Shown one piece after another: positions 1-5,995 of a DNA stretch of 8,703 nt. The translations under genes and the position numbers were made by a program. A model generated the notes under the pieces. The model worked only from the letters and a program-made list of their open reading frames with translations, made no database searches and was not told where the DNA came from. Each line of letters starts with the position of its first letter. Within the stretch, counting starts at the first letter, position 1. Origin of the DNA: Nitrospirota bacterium (lineage in GTDB: Bacteria; Nitrospirota; Thermodesulfovibrionia; Thermodesulfovibrionales; Magnetobacteriaceae); assembly GCA_015233265.1 (NCBI GenBank), contig JADFXZ010000091.1, positions 1 to 8,703 of the forward strand, in the 5' to 3' direction.

Positions 1-51
1 GAATCACTGGTCGGCATGCTCCGGAATGAGTGGTCGGTTTGCTCCGGCGCA
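1..51. mobile_element. Terminal repeats of a probable IS21-family element (end only)
   Basis: Two tandem copies of a 23-bp unit occupy 1-23 and 24-46. Both have the pattern GAAT-N3-TGGTCGG-N3-GCTCCG and differ at only a few bases. IS21-family elements are known for multiple terminal repeats of this TGGTCGG...CCGGAAT type, and their ends usually finish in CA, which occurs here at 50-51. The methyltransferase homology starts immediately after this point, so the element probably ends at about 51. No transposase is visible; it would lie off the left edge. The family assignment is from memory of the repeat pattern. Confidence 0.5.
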
Positions 52-500
52 AGCACTTCTACTATCTGCTGAAGACTGGATTTGCAAGCAAGATTCACCA
101 GCAGACCTTCGCCGTATCCACGGTAAAGAAATCCCGCATAAACCTTCTCAGGCTGGAAGAGGAATTGTCCGAAATACACTTACGGCTGTCAAGGGTATCA
201 ATAGAAAATTTGCCATATCAAAAGTTTATCGAGAAATATGACCGGCCGCACACGTTTTTCTACATAGACCCACCGTATTACGGATGTGAGGACTATTATG
301 GCAAGACTATCTTCCATAGGGACGACTTTATGAAATTAAGAGACGTACTATCGTCGATACAGGGCAAGTTTATCATGTCTATTAATAATGTCGCTGAGAT
401 AAGACGGCTCTATAGCGGGTTTACCATCGAGGATGTCGAGACAGCCTATCATGTGAGCCAAAAGAGAAAGGTGGTCGAGCTTTTGATCAGGAATTATTGA
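52..500 (+). pseudogene. D12-class DNA adenine methyltransferase, C-terminal remnant
   Basis: This frame encodes about the last 150 residues of a Dam-like N6-adenine methyltransferase (MethyltransfD12 family). The catalytic DPPYYG motif is present (codons near 267-285), preceded by HLRLSRVSIENL and YDRPHTFFYID. The C-terminal MSINNVAEIR and VVELLIRNY segments are also typical of the family. The N-terminal SAM-binding region (the FxGxG-type motif and roughly 80-90 residues) is missing. The frame is closed by a TGA at 27-29, and the only available start, GTG at 30, lies inside the IS-like repeats. The gene therefore looks cut by insertion of the element at 1-51. Without the SAM-binding motif the product should be inactive. 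Such methyltransferases are often phage or restriction-modification genes, so the gene may itself have been acquired. Confidence 0.8.
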
Positions 501-787
<287 letters not shown>

Positions 788-804
788 ACATACTACCTTA
801 TCTA

Positions 805-833
805 CCGTATCACAAACTATCGTTAGGTGTCAA
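805..833 (-). promoter_or_regulatory. Probable promoter of tRNA-Leu
   Basis: On the minus strand a perfect -35 box TTGACA (833-828) lies 40 bases before the tRNA 5' end. A weak -10-like GATACG or ATACGG follows after 16-17 bases, with TG one base before GATACG. The position suits tRNA transcription; the -10 is inferred from spacing more than from its sequence. Confidence 0.5.
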
Positions 834-891
834 TGGAATATTAACCCACGGCGAATTTATTCTGGAAGAGAAAGCGAGATATGACAAGTTG

Positions 892-907
892 AATCAATTA
901 ATCAATT
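892..907. repeat. Short tandem repeat, 2 x AATCAATT
   Basis: Two perfect adjacent copies of the 8-mer AATCAATT, followed by AAT. They lie between the tRNA upstream region and the DUF4338 remnant. This could be a duplicated target site or simple sequence; I see no function. Confidence 0.4.
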
Positions 908-949
908 AATACTGGACATTTGCAAATCGAGCATAGTATCATAGATGTC

Positions 950-1597
950 ATGGACAGAAAAAATGTTGCAGAAGAAGAAGTGGATTTAGAGGAGATAATA
1001 GTGCGTCCGGTTCGTAAGGCAGAAGAGGGGCAGTATATAAAGCTGATGGAAGAGCATCATTACCTCGGGTTTCTGCCCAAGATAGGACAGACATTGTGGT
1101 ATGTAGCGCTATAGCGACAAGAGTGGGTAGCGCTTTTAAGTTTTTCTGCTGCTGCATGGAAATGTAAAGCACGCGACGAGTGGATAGGTTGGGATCACCG
1201 TTATCAGTATGCCAGTTTGAAATTGTTGACGAACAACAGTCGTTTTGTGATTTTGCCGCAATACCATGTGCCGAAATTAGGTTCCAGGATTCTATCGATA
1301 TCTCAGAAGCGTCTATGTGGGGATTGGCAGGAGGCATTTGCTCATCCAGTATTGCTGCTGGAGACGTTCGTAGATCCGAAACGATTTTATGGAAGCATTT
1401 ACAAGGCGGCGAATTGGATTTATGTTGGTTAAACAAGGGGATTTCGCCGCACAAAAGACGGATATGAGGCGATGAAGGATTCTGCCAAAATGGTTTTCGT
1501 TAAGCCGTTAAGGTCTAACGCACAAAAATTGTTATCACAAGGCATAATCAAAACAAAGGGAGGCAAAATTATGTGTAATGACCACGATAAGGTCTGA
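950..1597 (+). pseudogene. DUF4338 (DruA-type) domain gene with two in-frame stops
   Basis: One continuous frame from ATG 950 to TGA 1595-1597 encodes about 215 codons, interrupted by TAG at 1112-1114 and TAA at 1430-1432. Conserved DUF4338 segments follow each other without a frame change: IIVRPVRKAEE, HHYLGFLPKIGQTLWYVA, then WVALLSFSAAAWKC, WIGWDHRYQYASLKLL, NNSRFVILP, LLLETFVDPKRFYGSIYKAANW, and after the second stop TRGFRRTKDGYEA. The TAG falls where the family usually has Trp (ALW-RQEW), consistent with a TGG to TAG change. DUF4338 occurs alone (DruA of the Druantia system) and as the N-terminal part of ISAs1-type transposases. The ISAs1 tail found downstream at 2783 favours the transposon form. 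It is almost certainly inactive. A TTG at 920 is a possible alternative start. Confidence 0.8.
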
Positions 1598-1639
1598 CAG
1601 TGCAGCAAAAATATCGGGTCTGTTGATTGTAAGACAATC

Positions 1640-1930
1640 TCAGGCTGTCTGGCATGTAGACTCATCATTATACCCAATCATTTTAATTTGAGCAAGTTTT
1701 TTGTTTTTAGAGAAGCACTCCATCGGAGTAAGACCGAAACAGTATTTTCCCTGATGAGTTCTTTCGTAGTTATACACATAGAGCCAGACATCAAGGTCTT
1801 TCTGCAATTCTTCGATGGAACTATATATTTTCTGACGAAATGCTATACTATAGAATTCGTCAAGGATAGTTCGGTGAAAGCGCTCACAAATGCCATTAGT
1901 CTGTGGGGATTTAGCTTTACCGTGAAAATC
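1640..1930 (-). pseudogene. IS481-like transposase, C-terminal fragment
   Basis: A clean minus-strand frame of 96 codons ends at TGA 1642-1640. It contains KAKSPQTNGICERFHRT, whose Glu (in CERF) is the third acidic residue of the DDE/rve integrase catalytic triad. It continues with the typical IELQ..LD.W...YN region and YNYERTHQGKYCFGLTPME, a hallmark of IS481-type transposases. The first two catalytic Asp residues and the N-terminal DNA-binding region are absent, and the frame is closed at 1933-1931. No start codon or terminal repeats are recognised. This is transposon debris on the strand opposite to its DUF4338 neighbour. An IS3-group origin cannot be fully excluded. Confidence 0.75.
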
Positions 1931-2029
1931 CTACTCAACTAAGACACAAAACTCCCCCTACCGTCTTTGACAGTTTTTTTTGCGATGAATCTACGCCTGT
2001 TTCCTTACATGTCCATATTTAATGAAACT

Positions 2030-2049
2030 CCCCGCCGCAAGCAGCGGGG
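2030..2049. repeat. REP-like palindrome, copy 1
   Basis: CCCCGC (2030-2035) pairs with GCGGGG (2044-2049) around an 8-base loop that includes GCAAGC. A related hairpin lies 30 bases to the right. Confidence 0.55.
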
Positions 2050-2055
2050 TATCTA

Positions 2056-2268
2056 CTATAAGGAATAACCATCAGTTACGTCGCAAGCGACGGGGAATAC
2101 AACCCCCAAGAGATTTAACATTCGTATCCAGCGTGGAGCATTGCGTTTTGCCATCAACGCTTCGTAATCGATGATAGGATCGATGTAATGTTCTTTCTTG
2201 GTCAGTAGTGTGTAGATTAACTCCAGTATCTTATGGCCTACAGCCACTATCGCACGCTTGCCCCCGTC
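2056..2268 (-). pseudogene. IS110-like transposase, C-terminal fragment
   Basis: The minus-strand frame reads GGKRAIVAVGHKILELIYTLL and continues to a stop near 2056. The GGKRA.VAV.HKIL..IY.LL pattern is the C-terminal end of IS110/IS116-family (Transposase_20) proteins. Only about 70 residues remain. The DEDD catalytic N-terminal part and the serine-containing Transposase_20 core are missing. The reading frame is cut at about 2268, exactly where the plus-strand IS630 fragment begins, so the two remnants abut head to head. The final residues are encoded by a REP-like palindrome. It is inactive debris. The family call rests on a short conserved segment, so confidence is moderate. Confidence 0.65.
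2079..2092. repeat. REP-like palindrome, copy 2
   Basis: CGTCGC-AA-GCGACG is a perfect dyad followed by GGGGAAT. It shares the CGCAAGC core and the following GGGG with the palindrome at 2030-2049. It lies inside the last codons of the IS110-like fragment, so the tail of that frame may be repeat-derived. Confidence 0.5.
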
Positions 2269-2596
2269 TTATCACAAGTCCTTTGTATATGCCGTTGAAC
2301 ACCCAGGGTCTTTCTATGAATCTTTTCCTCCAGATAAGGCAAAAGCCTTGTGGGACAAGTTTGAGTTTGTATATACCCCAAAACACGTAAGCTGGTTGAA
2401 TATGGCCGAGATAGAACTGAATGTACTTACGGGACAGTGTCTGAAAAGAAGGATTGATAACATAGAAATTGTAAAGAAAGAGGTTGCGGCATGGCAGAAA
2501 GCCAGAAACAACAAAAACTCATAGGTAAACTGGCAATTTACTACCGAGGACGCAAGGATAAAACTACGCCGCCTTTATCCGACTATTGATGGTTGA
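2269..2596 (+). pseudogene. IS630-family transposase, C-terminal fragment with stop and frameshift
   Basis: The frame encodes HPGSFYESFPPDKAKALWDK, then FEFVYTPKHVSWLNMAEIEL, LTGQCLKRRIDNIE and VAAWQKARNN. These are the closing segments of IS630 (DDE_3) transposases; the Glu in NMAEIE is the third catalytic acid. A TAG at 2522-2524 interrupts the frame, after which VNWQFTTEDARIKLRRLYP continues in the same frame to TGA 2594-2596. Family members normally run straight through this point. Upstream, the neighbouring frame gives MPLNTQ, resembling the usual MDNLNTH, so a frameshift lies near 2305. The N-terminal half is missing. Inactive. Confidence 0.85.
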
Positions 2597-2642
2597 CATG
2601 ACACTACGTTCATCCTGCCTCCTAACGGCCTTTTCTAAGGTG

Positions 2643-2711
2643 GCGGTTATTTCCGGCGTGGTTACGACCAGACTGTTGTAAGCTCTGTCTCCACCCCGCC
2701 AGAATAACCGC
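2643..2711. repeat. Long imperfect inverted repeat (hairpin)
   Basis: GCGGTTATT at 2643-2651 pairs perfectly with AATAACCGC at 2703-2711. After a short internal loop GGCG (2655-2658) pairs with CGCC (2697-2700), then GG with CC. The central part contains a smaller TTAC...GTAA dyad. It lies between the IS630 and ISAs1 remnants and could be a MITE, a REP/BIME-type unit or an IS end. I do not recognise the family. Confidence 0.6.
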
Positions 2712-2782
2712 ATTGATTTATTTGTAGGAGATATTATACACCATCTTATCTATCCGTATCAGATTACATCGTTAGCAACACA

Positions 2783-2986
2783 AATTACGACGAAGACCGC
2801 AGCCGCATACGCACTGGGTTTGGCCCGGAAAACATCACTCGTCTTCGACGATTTGCCGTCGGCATCATCAAGTCCAAACGTGTCCACAGCGCAGCACAAA
2901 AAATGCGGGAACTTATGCTTAATACCCGCTTGGTCTTCGACTACTTGCGTATGTCAAAAAACTCAGCTTCTACGGTATGTGCTTGA
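2783..2986 (+). pseudogene. ISAs1-family transposase, C-terminal fragment
   Basis: This 67-codon frame, ending at TGA 2984-2986, reads DEDRSRIRTGFGPENITRLR, RFAVGIIKSK, AAQKMRELMLNTRLVFDYLR and MSKNS. It matches the C-terminus of ISAs1 (H-repeat-like, DDE_Tnp_1) transposases, where EDxSRIRTG carries a catalytic acid and the chain ends shortly after the LVFDYLRM-type segment. The rest of the transposase domain is missing. It has the same orientation as the DUF4338 remnant at 950-1597, a domain commonly fused in front of ISAs1 transposases. The pair may be the two ends of one broken gene. The usual start is absent, so it is a non-functional remnant. Confidence 0.8.
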
Positions 2987-3119
2987 TGGAGAATAAATTT
3001 ACCGTGAATATTAACCTCTGTAAATAAAGGCTGAAAAAATATCCAACATTCTCTTTTTGGGTCATGTGGGCACAGTCCTGCCTTAGAGGGGCTTATAACG
3101 CTGCCATATCAACTCTTTC

Positions 3120-3860
3120 CTATTCATAAAGCGCCGCTCCCAAGGCGGCAAGCATCTCCGAAGATTCATGTATGAACACCGGCTTCTGGAAATAAGCTTC
3201 AAGTATGCCTACCAGAGTCCGGTTATTTGCACATCCTCCAGCAAAAACAATCGCCTCGTTTACTTCAATCCGCTTTGCCATGGCTATCACCTTCTGTGCT
3301 ACAGACATGTGCACAGACCGGGCGATATGCTCGCGCTCTACACCCTTATTAATAAGTGTAATTACCTCCGATTCGGCAAACACTGTGCACATGCTGTTTA
3401 TGGAGATACTATGAGCATTGTCACTGCGGCTGTCCATACCAAAATTACTGATTGAGTAACCCAGTACCTTTGCCATAATCTCCATAAACCGTCCGGTTCC
3501 GGCAGCGCAGCGGTCATTCATCTCAAATGCCCCTACCCCGCCCTCTGCCCTAAGACTAATAACTTTTGTGTCCTGTCCTCCTATGTCAATCACGGTGCGG
3601 CAGCTGGGGAATACCTCTTTAGCCCCCCTTGCCACCGCCTTTATCTCGGTTATTGTCTGTGTGTCATCGGACACCTCCATCAGGCATCTGCCGTAACCGG
3701 TTGCCGTGAGTATGTCCGGTTTATCAGAATTTATTAACTGCCTGCACACTGACAGAGGATTATGCCCTGTCTCTTTTTTATAGAAGGACATGGCGCCGCT
3801 GCCGTTGATCACCGCGTACTTTACAAACCGCGAACCAATATCGATACCGCCGCGTTTCAA
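3120..3860 (-). CDS. ATP-dependent activator of double-cubane-cluster reductase (BadF/HgdC family)
   Basis: This 246-residue protein belongs to the BadF/BadG/HgdC ASKHA ATPases (CoA-substrate-specific enzyme activase type). Such homodimeric [4Fe-4S] proteins use ATP hydrolysis to inject low-potential electrons into a partner reductase. Visible motifs are the phosphate-binding GIDIGS (5-10), TGYGR (54-58), TEIKAVARGA (71-80), DIGGQDTK (92-99), NDRCAAGTGRFME with C118, NSMCTVFAESEV with C158, GGCANN (208-213) and MLAALGAAL near the end. C118 and C158 are the expected cluster ligands, one pair from each monomer. The start is TTG at 3860; no ATG or GTG fits in frame between the upstream stop and this point. 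A strong AGGGGG/GAGGGG purine tract precedes it. Only four bases separate it from the upstream reductase stop, implying translational coupling. It stops with TAG. Length and motifs are complete, so it appears functional. Confidence 0.92.
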   Translation of the reverse strand: MKRGGIDIGSRFVKYAVINGSGAMSFYKKETGHNPLSVCRQLINSDKPDILTATGYGRCLMEVSDDTQTITEIKAVARGAKEVFPSCRTVIDIGGQDTKVISLRAEGGVGAFEMNDRCAAGTGRFMEIMAKVLGYSISNFGMDSRSDNAHSISINSMCTVFAESEVITLINKGVEREHIARSVHMSVAQKVIAMAKRIEVNEAIVFAGGCANNRTLVGILEAYFQKPVFIHESSEMLAALGAALYE

Positions 3861-3864
3861 CCCC

Positions 3865-5148
3865 TCACACCCCCTTTATCATCTCGAGAAATGCCTCAAC
3901 CCGCGTCTTTAACTGTCCCATATCCTCTAACGAGTAATCGGTCTCGATACGCAAAAACGGTATATCATGTTCTTTCAGCGAGTTGCCCACCTTATAAGAC
4001 TCCATCATGTAAATCGTACAGAACAACAAGGCGTAGTGGATTATGCCGTCAGCTCTCAATTTCTCTGCCATTATTTTGATATTGTCAAGCCGGTCGTCAT
4101 TCGGCGTAAAACACGCGCAGTCTATCGTTAAATATCGCTCTGCTATCATGTCAAGGGCCTGGCTTACAGTGTCAAATGTCTCATCAAGTAAAGTCCTGTA
4201 GTTTCTCTCACCTACACACGCCTCCTCACCCACTACAACCGCGCCTGAGCCTTCGATAACGGCGTGCAGCTTCCAGTTCGGAATTGCCATTGGAGACCCG
4301 GCTATCATCACCCTGGGGGCACCCTTAGGGGCAACTCCAGTTGCCGCCTTTACACGCAGCTCAAGCTCATCACACAATTCGTTTAGTTTTGCTGTAAAGC
4401 GAACGGGGTCGTCAAAGAATGAAATCTGGTTTATCAACAGCGCGTCAAGTCCAGAGATAGGGGCAGGGTCGTTTGCCCTGAGATTCGACAATCTCTGCAG
4501 CGCCAGTCTCTTTTCATTGACAACTCTGACGGCTTGCCTGAGTTTTTCGACTGTAATATCTTTTGAGGCAACTGCCTGGAGTTTCTCGGCGAATTGCCTT
4601 ATTTCCTGCTTCCACAAGAGCTTGTCCGCATCATCTTTTTTATGCGGGACTTCCATGACATAGACCTTGCCGGTGATCTTGCCAAATGCCTCGTATGCCT
4701 TTTTCTTGCCGTCGCAGGTTGTCTCGCCCACTATCAAATCAGTTGTCTCGACATACGGACAAAGGCCGCTCATCTTAAATCCAATAAAGGATTTAATCAA
4801 CGCGCATGTGTTTCGCGGGATGTGTGTCTCAGCACTATCGCTTCCAACCTCAGCCCCGGAACATAGCCCTATGCACACGCCATCCACTGCAAGAATAAGT
4901 TCCTCAGGCACAAATATACAAAACGTGCCTATTACCTTTTTGCCCAGCTCTTTTGCCTTAATTAACTCCTCGATTCTTAGACCATGCACCTCGGAAATTA
5001 CAAAATCGAAATATCCCATTGCTGATGGACGGTTTTTCTGTGACAGGTAGATGTCCTTGTAGGCGTTGGTTAATACGGCAAGTAATCCGTCGTGGGCGTC
5101 GATGTTCAGCCCAAGGTCGTTCCACATTTCTTTGTAGTCAGTTGACAT
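3865..5148 (-). CDS. Putative double-cubane-cluster anaerobic reductase (HgdB/BcrC-like)
   Basis: This 427-residue protein is of the 2-hydroxyacyl-CoA dehydratase D-component family (HGD-D). The pattern GTFCIFVPEELILAVDGV (C77), RNTCALIKSFIGFK (C115), GLCPYVETTDLIVGETTCDG (C130, C145), EEACVGER (C311) and LLFCTIYMMESY (C377) resembles the subgroup that includes the Carboxydothermus double-cubane [8Fe-9S] protein. Classical HgdB subunits have fewer cluster cysteines and pair with an HgdA subunit, which is absent here. Members take electrons from the cognate activator and carry out very low-potential reductions; the physiological substrate of this subgroup is not known to me. Expected in the cytoplasm. 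ATG 5148 is preceded by GAGGAATT at good spacing. The activase follows four bases downstream, forming a two-gene operon. I infer the cluster type from cysteine pattern only. A 2-hydroxyacyl-CoA or benzoyl-CoA-type role is the alternative. Confidence 0.85.
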   Translation of the reverse strand: MSTDYKEMWNDLGLNIDAHDGLLAVLTNAYKDIYLSQKNRPSAMGYFDFVISEVHGLRIEELIKAKELGKKVIGTFCIFVPEELILAVDGVCIGLCSGAEVGSDSAETHIPRNTCALIKSFIGFKMSGLCPYVETTDLIVGETTCDGKKKAYEAFGKITGKVYVMEVPHKKDDADKLLWKQEIRQFAEKLQAVASKDITVEKLRQAVRVVNEKRLALQRLSNLRANDPAPISGLDALLINQISFFDDPVRFTAKLNELCDELELRVKAATGVAPKGAPRVMIAGSPMAIPNWKLHAVIEGSGAVVVGEEACVGERNYRTLLDETFDTVSQALDMIAERYLTIDCACFTPNDDRLDNIKIMAEKLRADGIIHYALLFCTIYMMESYKVGNSLKEHDIPFLRIETDYSLEDMGQLKTRVEAFLEMIKGV

Positions 5149-5164
5149 AATTCCTCTGCGTTAA

Positions 5165-5192
5165 TTCGGTAATTTGCGATAGCAAGGCCGAA
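5165..5192 (-). promoter_or_regulatory. Nested hairpin in the leader of the reductase operon
   Basis: On the minus strand TTCGG (5192-5188) pairs with CCGAA (5169-5165), enclosing a second perfect dyad TTGC-TATC-GCAA (5185-5174). It sits just before the GAGGAAT ribosome binding site. It could be a protein-binding dyad or a leader hairpin affecting translation. The role is inferred from position only. Confidence 0.35.
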
Positions 5193-5462
5193 ACAGCCTA
5201 TGCTTAACGCTGAGGAATGACTATGTGTTAAAGAGTTAACAACTGGTTGAACAGGATAAGTCTCCTCAGCTGGTGAACCTTGACCAGGCCATTTGACGGT
5301 AGTCAGCCAAAACCCCTTTTAATGCCGCGTATTGCCGCCTCAGAAACTTTATTCATAAATTAATATCCTCACTAGAGTCGATAGTAGCAAGAGATACGTT
5401 AATAAATCAAGTGAATATTAATTGTCAGAAATTTGAGGCTTAAAAAGGCGTCGAATTTACCA
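5193..5462. other. Intergenic region upstream of the reductase operon
   Basis: No substantial gene is seen. A perfect 14-bp dyad GTTAA-AGAG-TTAAC lies at 5227-5240 and could be an operator. On the minus strand CTGGT...ACCAG forms a small hairpin near 5270-5290. A 17-codon minus-strand ORF (ATG 5356, TGA 5305-5303; MNKVSEAAIRGIKRGFG) has a GAGG ten bases before its start and could be a leader peptide, but nothing confirms that it is translated. I find no convincing -35/-10 pair for the operon, although the promoter should lie here. Confidence 0.4.
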
Positions 5463-5501
5463 GAGCATAAAGGGAAGGACTGAACCCTTCCCTTTATGCT
5501 C
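5463..5501. terminator. Perfect 16-bp stem hairpin, possible terminator
   Basis: GAGCATAAAGGGAAGG (5463-5478) is exactly complementary to 5486-5501, with a 7-base loop. The stem is very stable, but no run of T follows on either strand, so it is not a textbook Rho-independent terminator. It lies just beyond the 3' end of the formate dehydrogenase fragment on the minus strand. It could have been that gene's terminator, or an IS-derived inverted repeat. Confidence 0.5.
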
Positions 5502-5536
5502 AAGGGCAATAAAACGTGCCTTGCCGCCAGTCGGGA

Positions 5537-5882
5537 ATTAGCACCGTTGCGAATCGCCTTATTTACATGCAGCGAGACAATCGGGTGGCCCTCCGTAGTG
5601 TTTGAGCCAAAAAAAATAAACAGCATATCCGCGCCGCTAATCTGGTTAGAAGAATTACTGGCCGCCCCTGCTCCAAGTGATGTGGCCAGACCGGCCACAG
5701 TTGGGGCGTCTCAGACTCGGGCGCAGTTGTCGACATTGTTGGTAACGAATACTGCGCGGACAAGTTTTGCAACCAGAGAGTTCTCTTCATTTGTACATCG
5801 TGAAGAGGAAGATGCCCCTATAGACTCTGCGCCATACTTTGTCATAAGCCGGGCGAAGCCCTCGGCAACATAGCGCCTCGTC
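5537..5882 (-). pseudogene. fdhA: Selenocysteine formate dehydrogenase alpha subunit, internal fragment
   Basis: The minus-strand frame from 5872 reads YVAEGFARLMTKYGAES, SSSSRCTNEEN, VTNNVDNCARV, then TGA (5713-5711), then DAPTVAGLATSLGAGAASNS, ISGADMLFIFFGSNTTEGHP and VNKAIRNGA. This is the molybdo/tungstopterin catalytic region of FdhA/FdhF. The TGA sits exactly where E. coli FdhF has Sec140 (CARV-U-HGPSVAGL), so it is read here as a selenocysteine codon, not a random stop. A SECIS-like hairpin follows. The fragment spans only about 115 of the family's 700 or more residues. The N-terminal [4Fe-4S] domain and the whole C-terminal half are missing. There is a frameshift near 5872 (upstream DEAL is in another frame). 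The conserved His after Sec is Asp. It therefore looks like a decayed remnant. Homology ends at about 5537. Confidence 0.85.
5673..5704 (-). promoter_or_regulatory. SECIS-like hairpin after the Sec TGA
   Basis: On the minus strand, TGTGGCC (5699-5693) pairs with GGCCACA (5687-5681) around a GGTCT loop. An outer CCAA/TTGG stem (5704-5701 with 5676-5673) is separated by an internal bulge. Eighteen bases separate the TGA from GGTCT. The E. coli fdhF SECIS, as I recall it, has the same loop at the same distance. The bulged U needed by E. coli SelB is not evident, which may reflect decay or a different SelB preference. Confidence 0.7.
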
Positions 5883-5945
5883 ACTTTCTGCTTCTTTTTT
5901 CAAATGAGTTTGCCCAGACCATGCTGGTTAAAATCCCTGTGAAAA

Positions 5946-5954
5946 TGGTATAAA
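5946..5954 (+). promoter_or_regulatory. Candidate extended -10 promoter of the TPR gene
   Basis: TG-G-TATAAA is a good extended -10 box, placed 42 bases before the ATG at 5996. The best -35 candidate, TGGTTA 18 bases upstream, is weak. Confidence 0.4.
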
Positions 5955-5995
5955 CTATCAATGCCACTTCTAAAGAGGTTAAAGAGATAAGAGGT

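Noticed and set aside
948..1454. A 168-codon minus-strand ORF
   Set aside because: It is the shadow of the DUF4338 frame; the plus strand carries clear family motifs and this frame none that I recognise.
950..1597. A Druantia-type anti-phage defence gene (DruA)
   Set aside because: No other Druantia component is nearby, the frame has two stops, and an ISAs1 tail lies downstream. A transposon-associated DUF4338 is the simpler reading.
950..2596. Possible stop-codon reassignment: TAG at 1112 and 2522, TAA at 1430 and 7429, all inside conserved frames
   Set aside because: TAG, TAA and TGA are all used as ordinary terminators by intact genes here (TAG in the activase and gmhA, TAA in the lipoprotein, TGA in the reductase and TIGR02757). 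Apart from ruvC, the interrupted frames are also truncated transposon remnants, which points to decay.
2596..2783. An integron attC site at the 2643-2711 hairpin
   Set aside because: No paired RYYYAAC/GTTRRRY boxes frame the hairpin and no integron cassette genes are present.
4594..5050. Plus-strand ORFs of 90 and 127 codons
   Set aside because: They are antisense to the strongly conserved reductase gene and carry no recognisable motif.
5149..5400. A riboswitch ahead of the reductase operon
   Set aside because: The hairpins present do not match the conserved cores of the classes I could compare by eye, such as c-di-GMP-I; only an unassigned leader structure is reported.
5711..5713. TGA in the formate dehydrogenase fragment as a simple nonsense mutation
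   Set aside because: It coincides with the known Sec codon position and is followed by a SECIS-like hairpin at the right distance.
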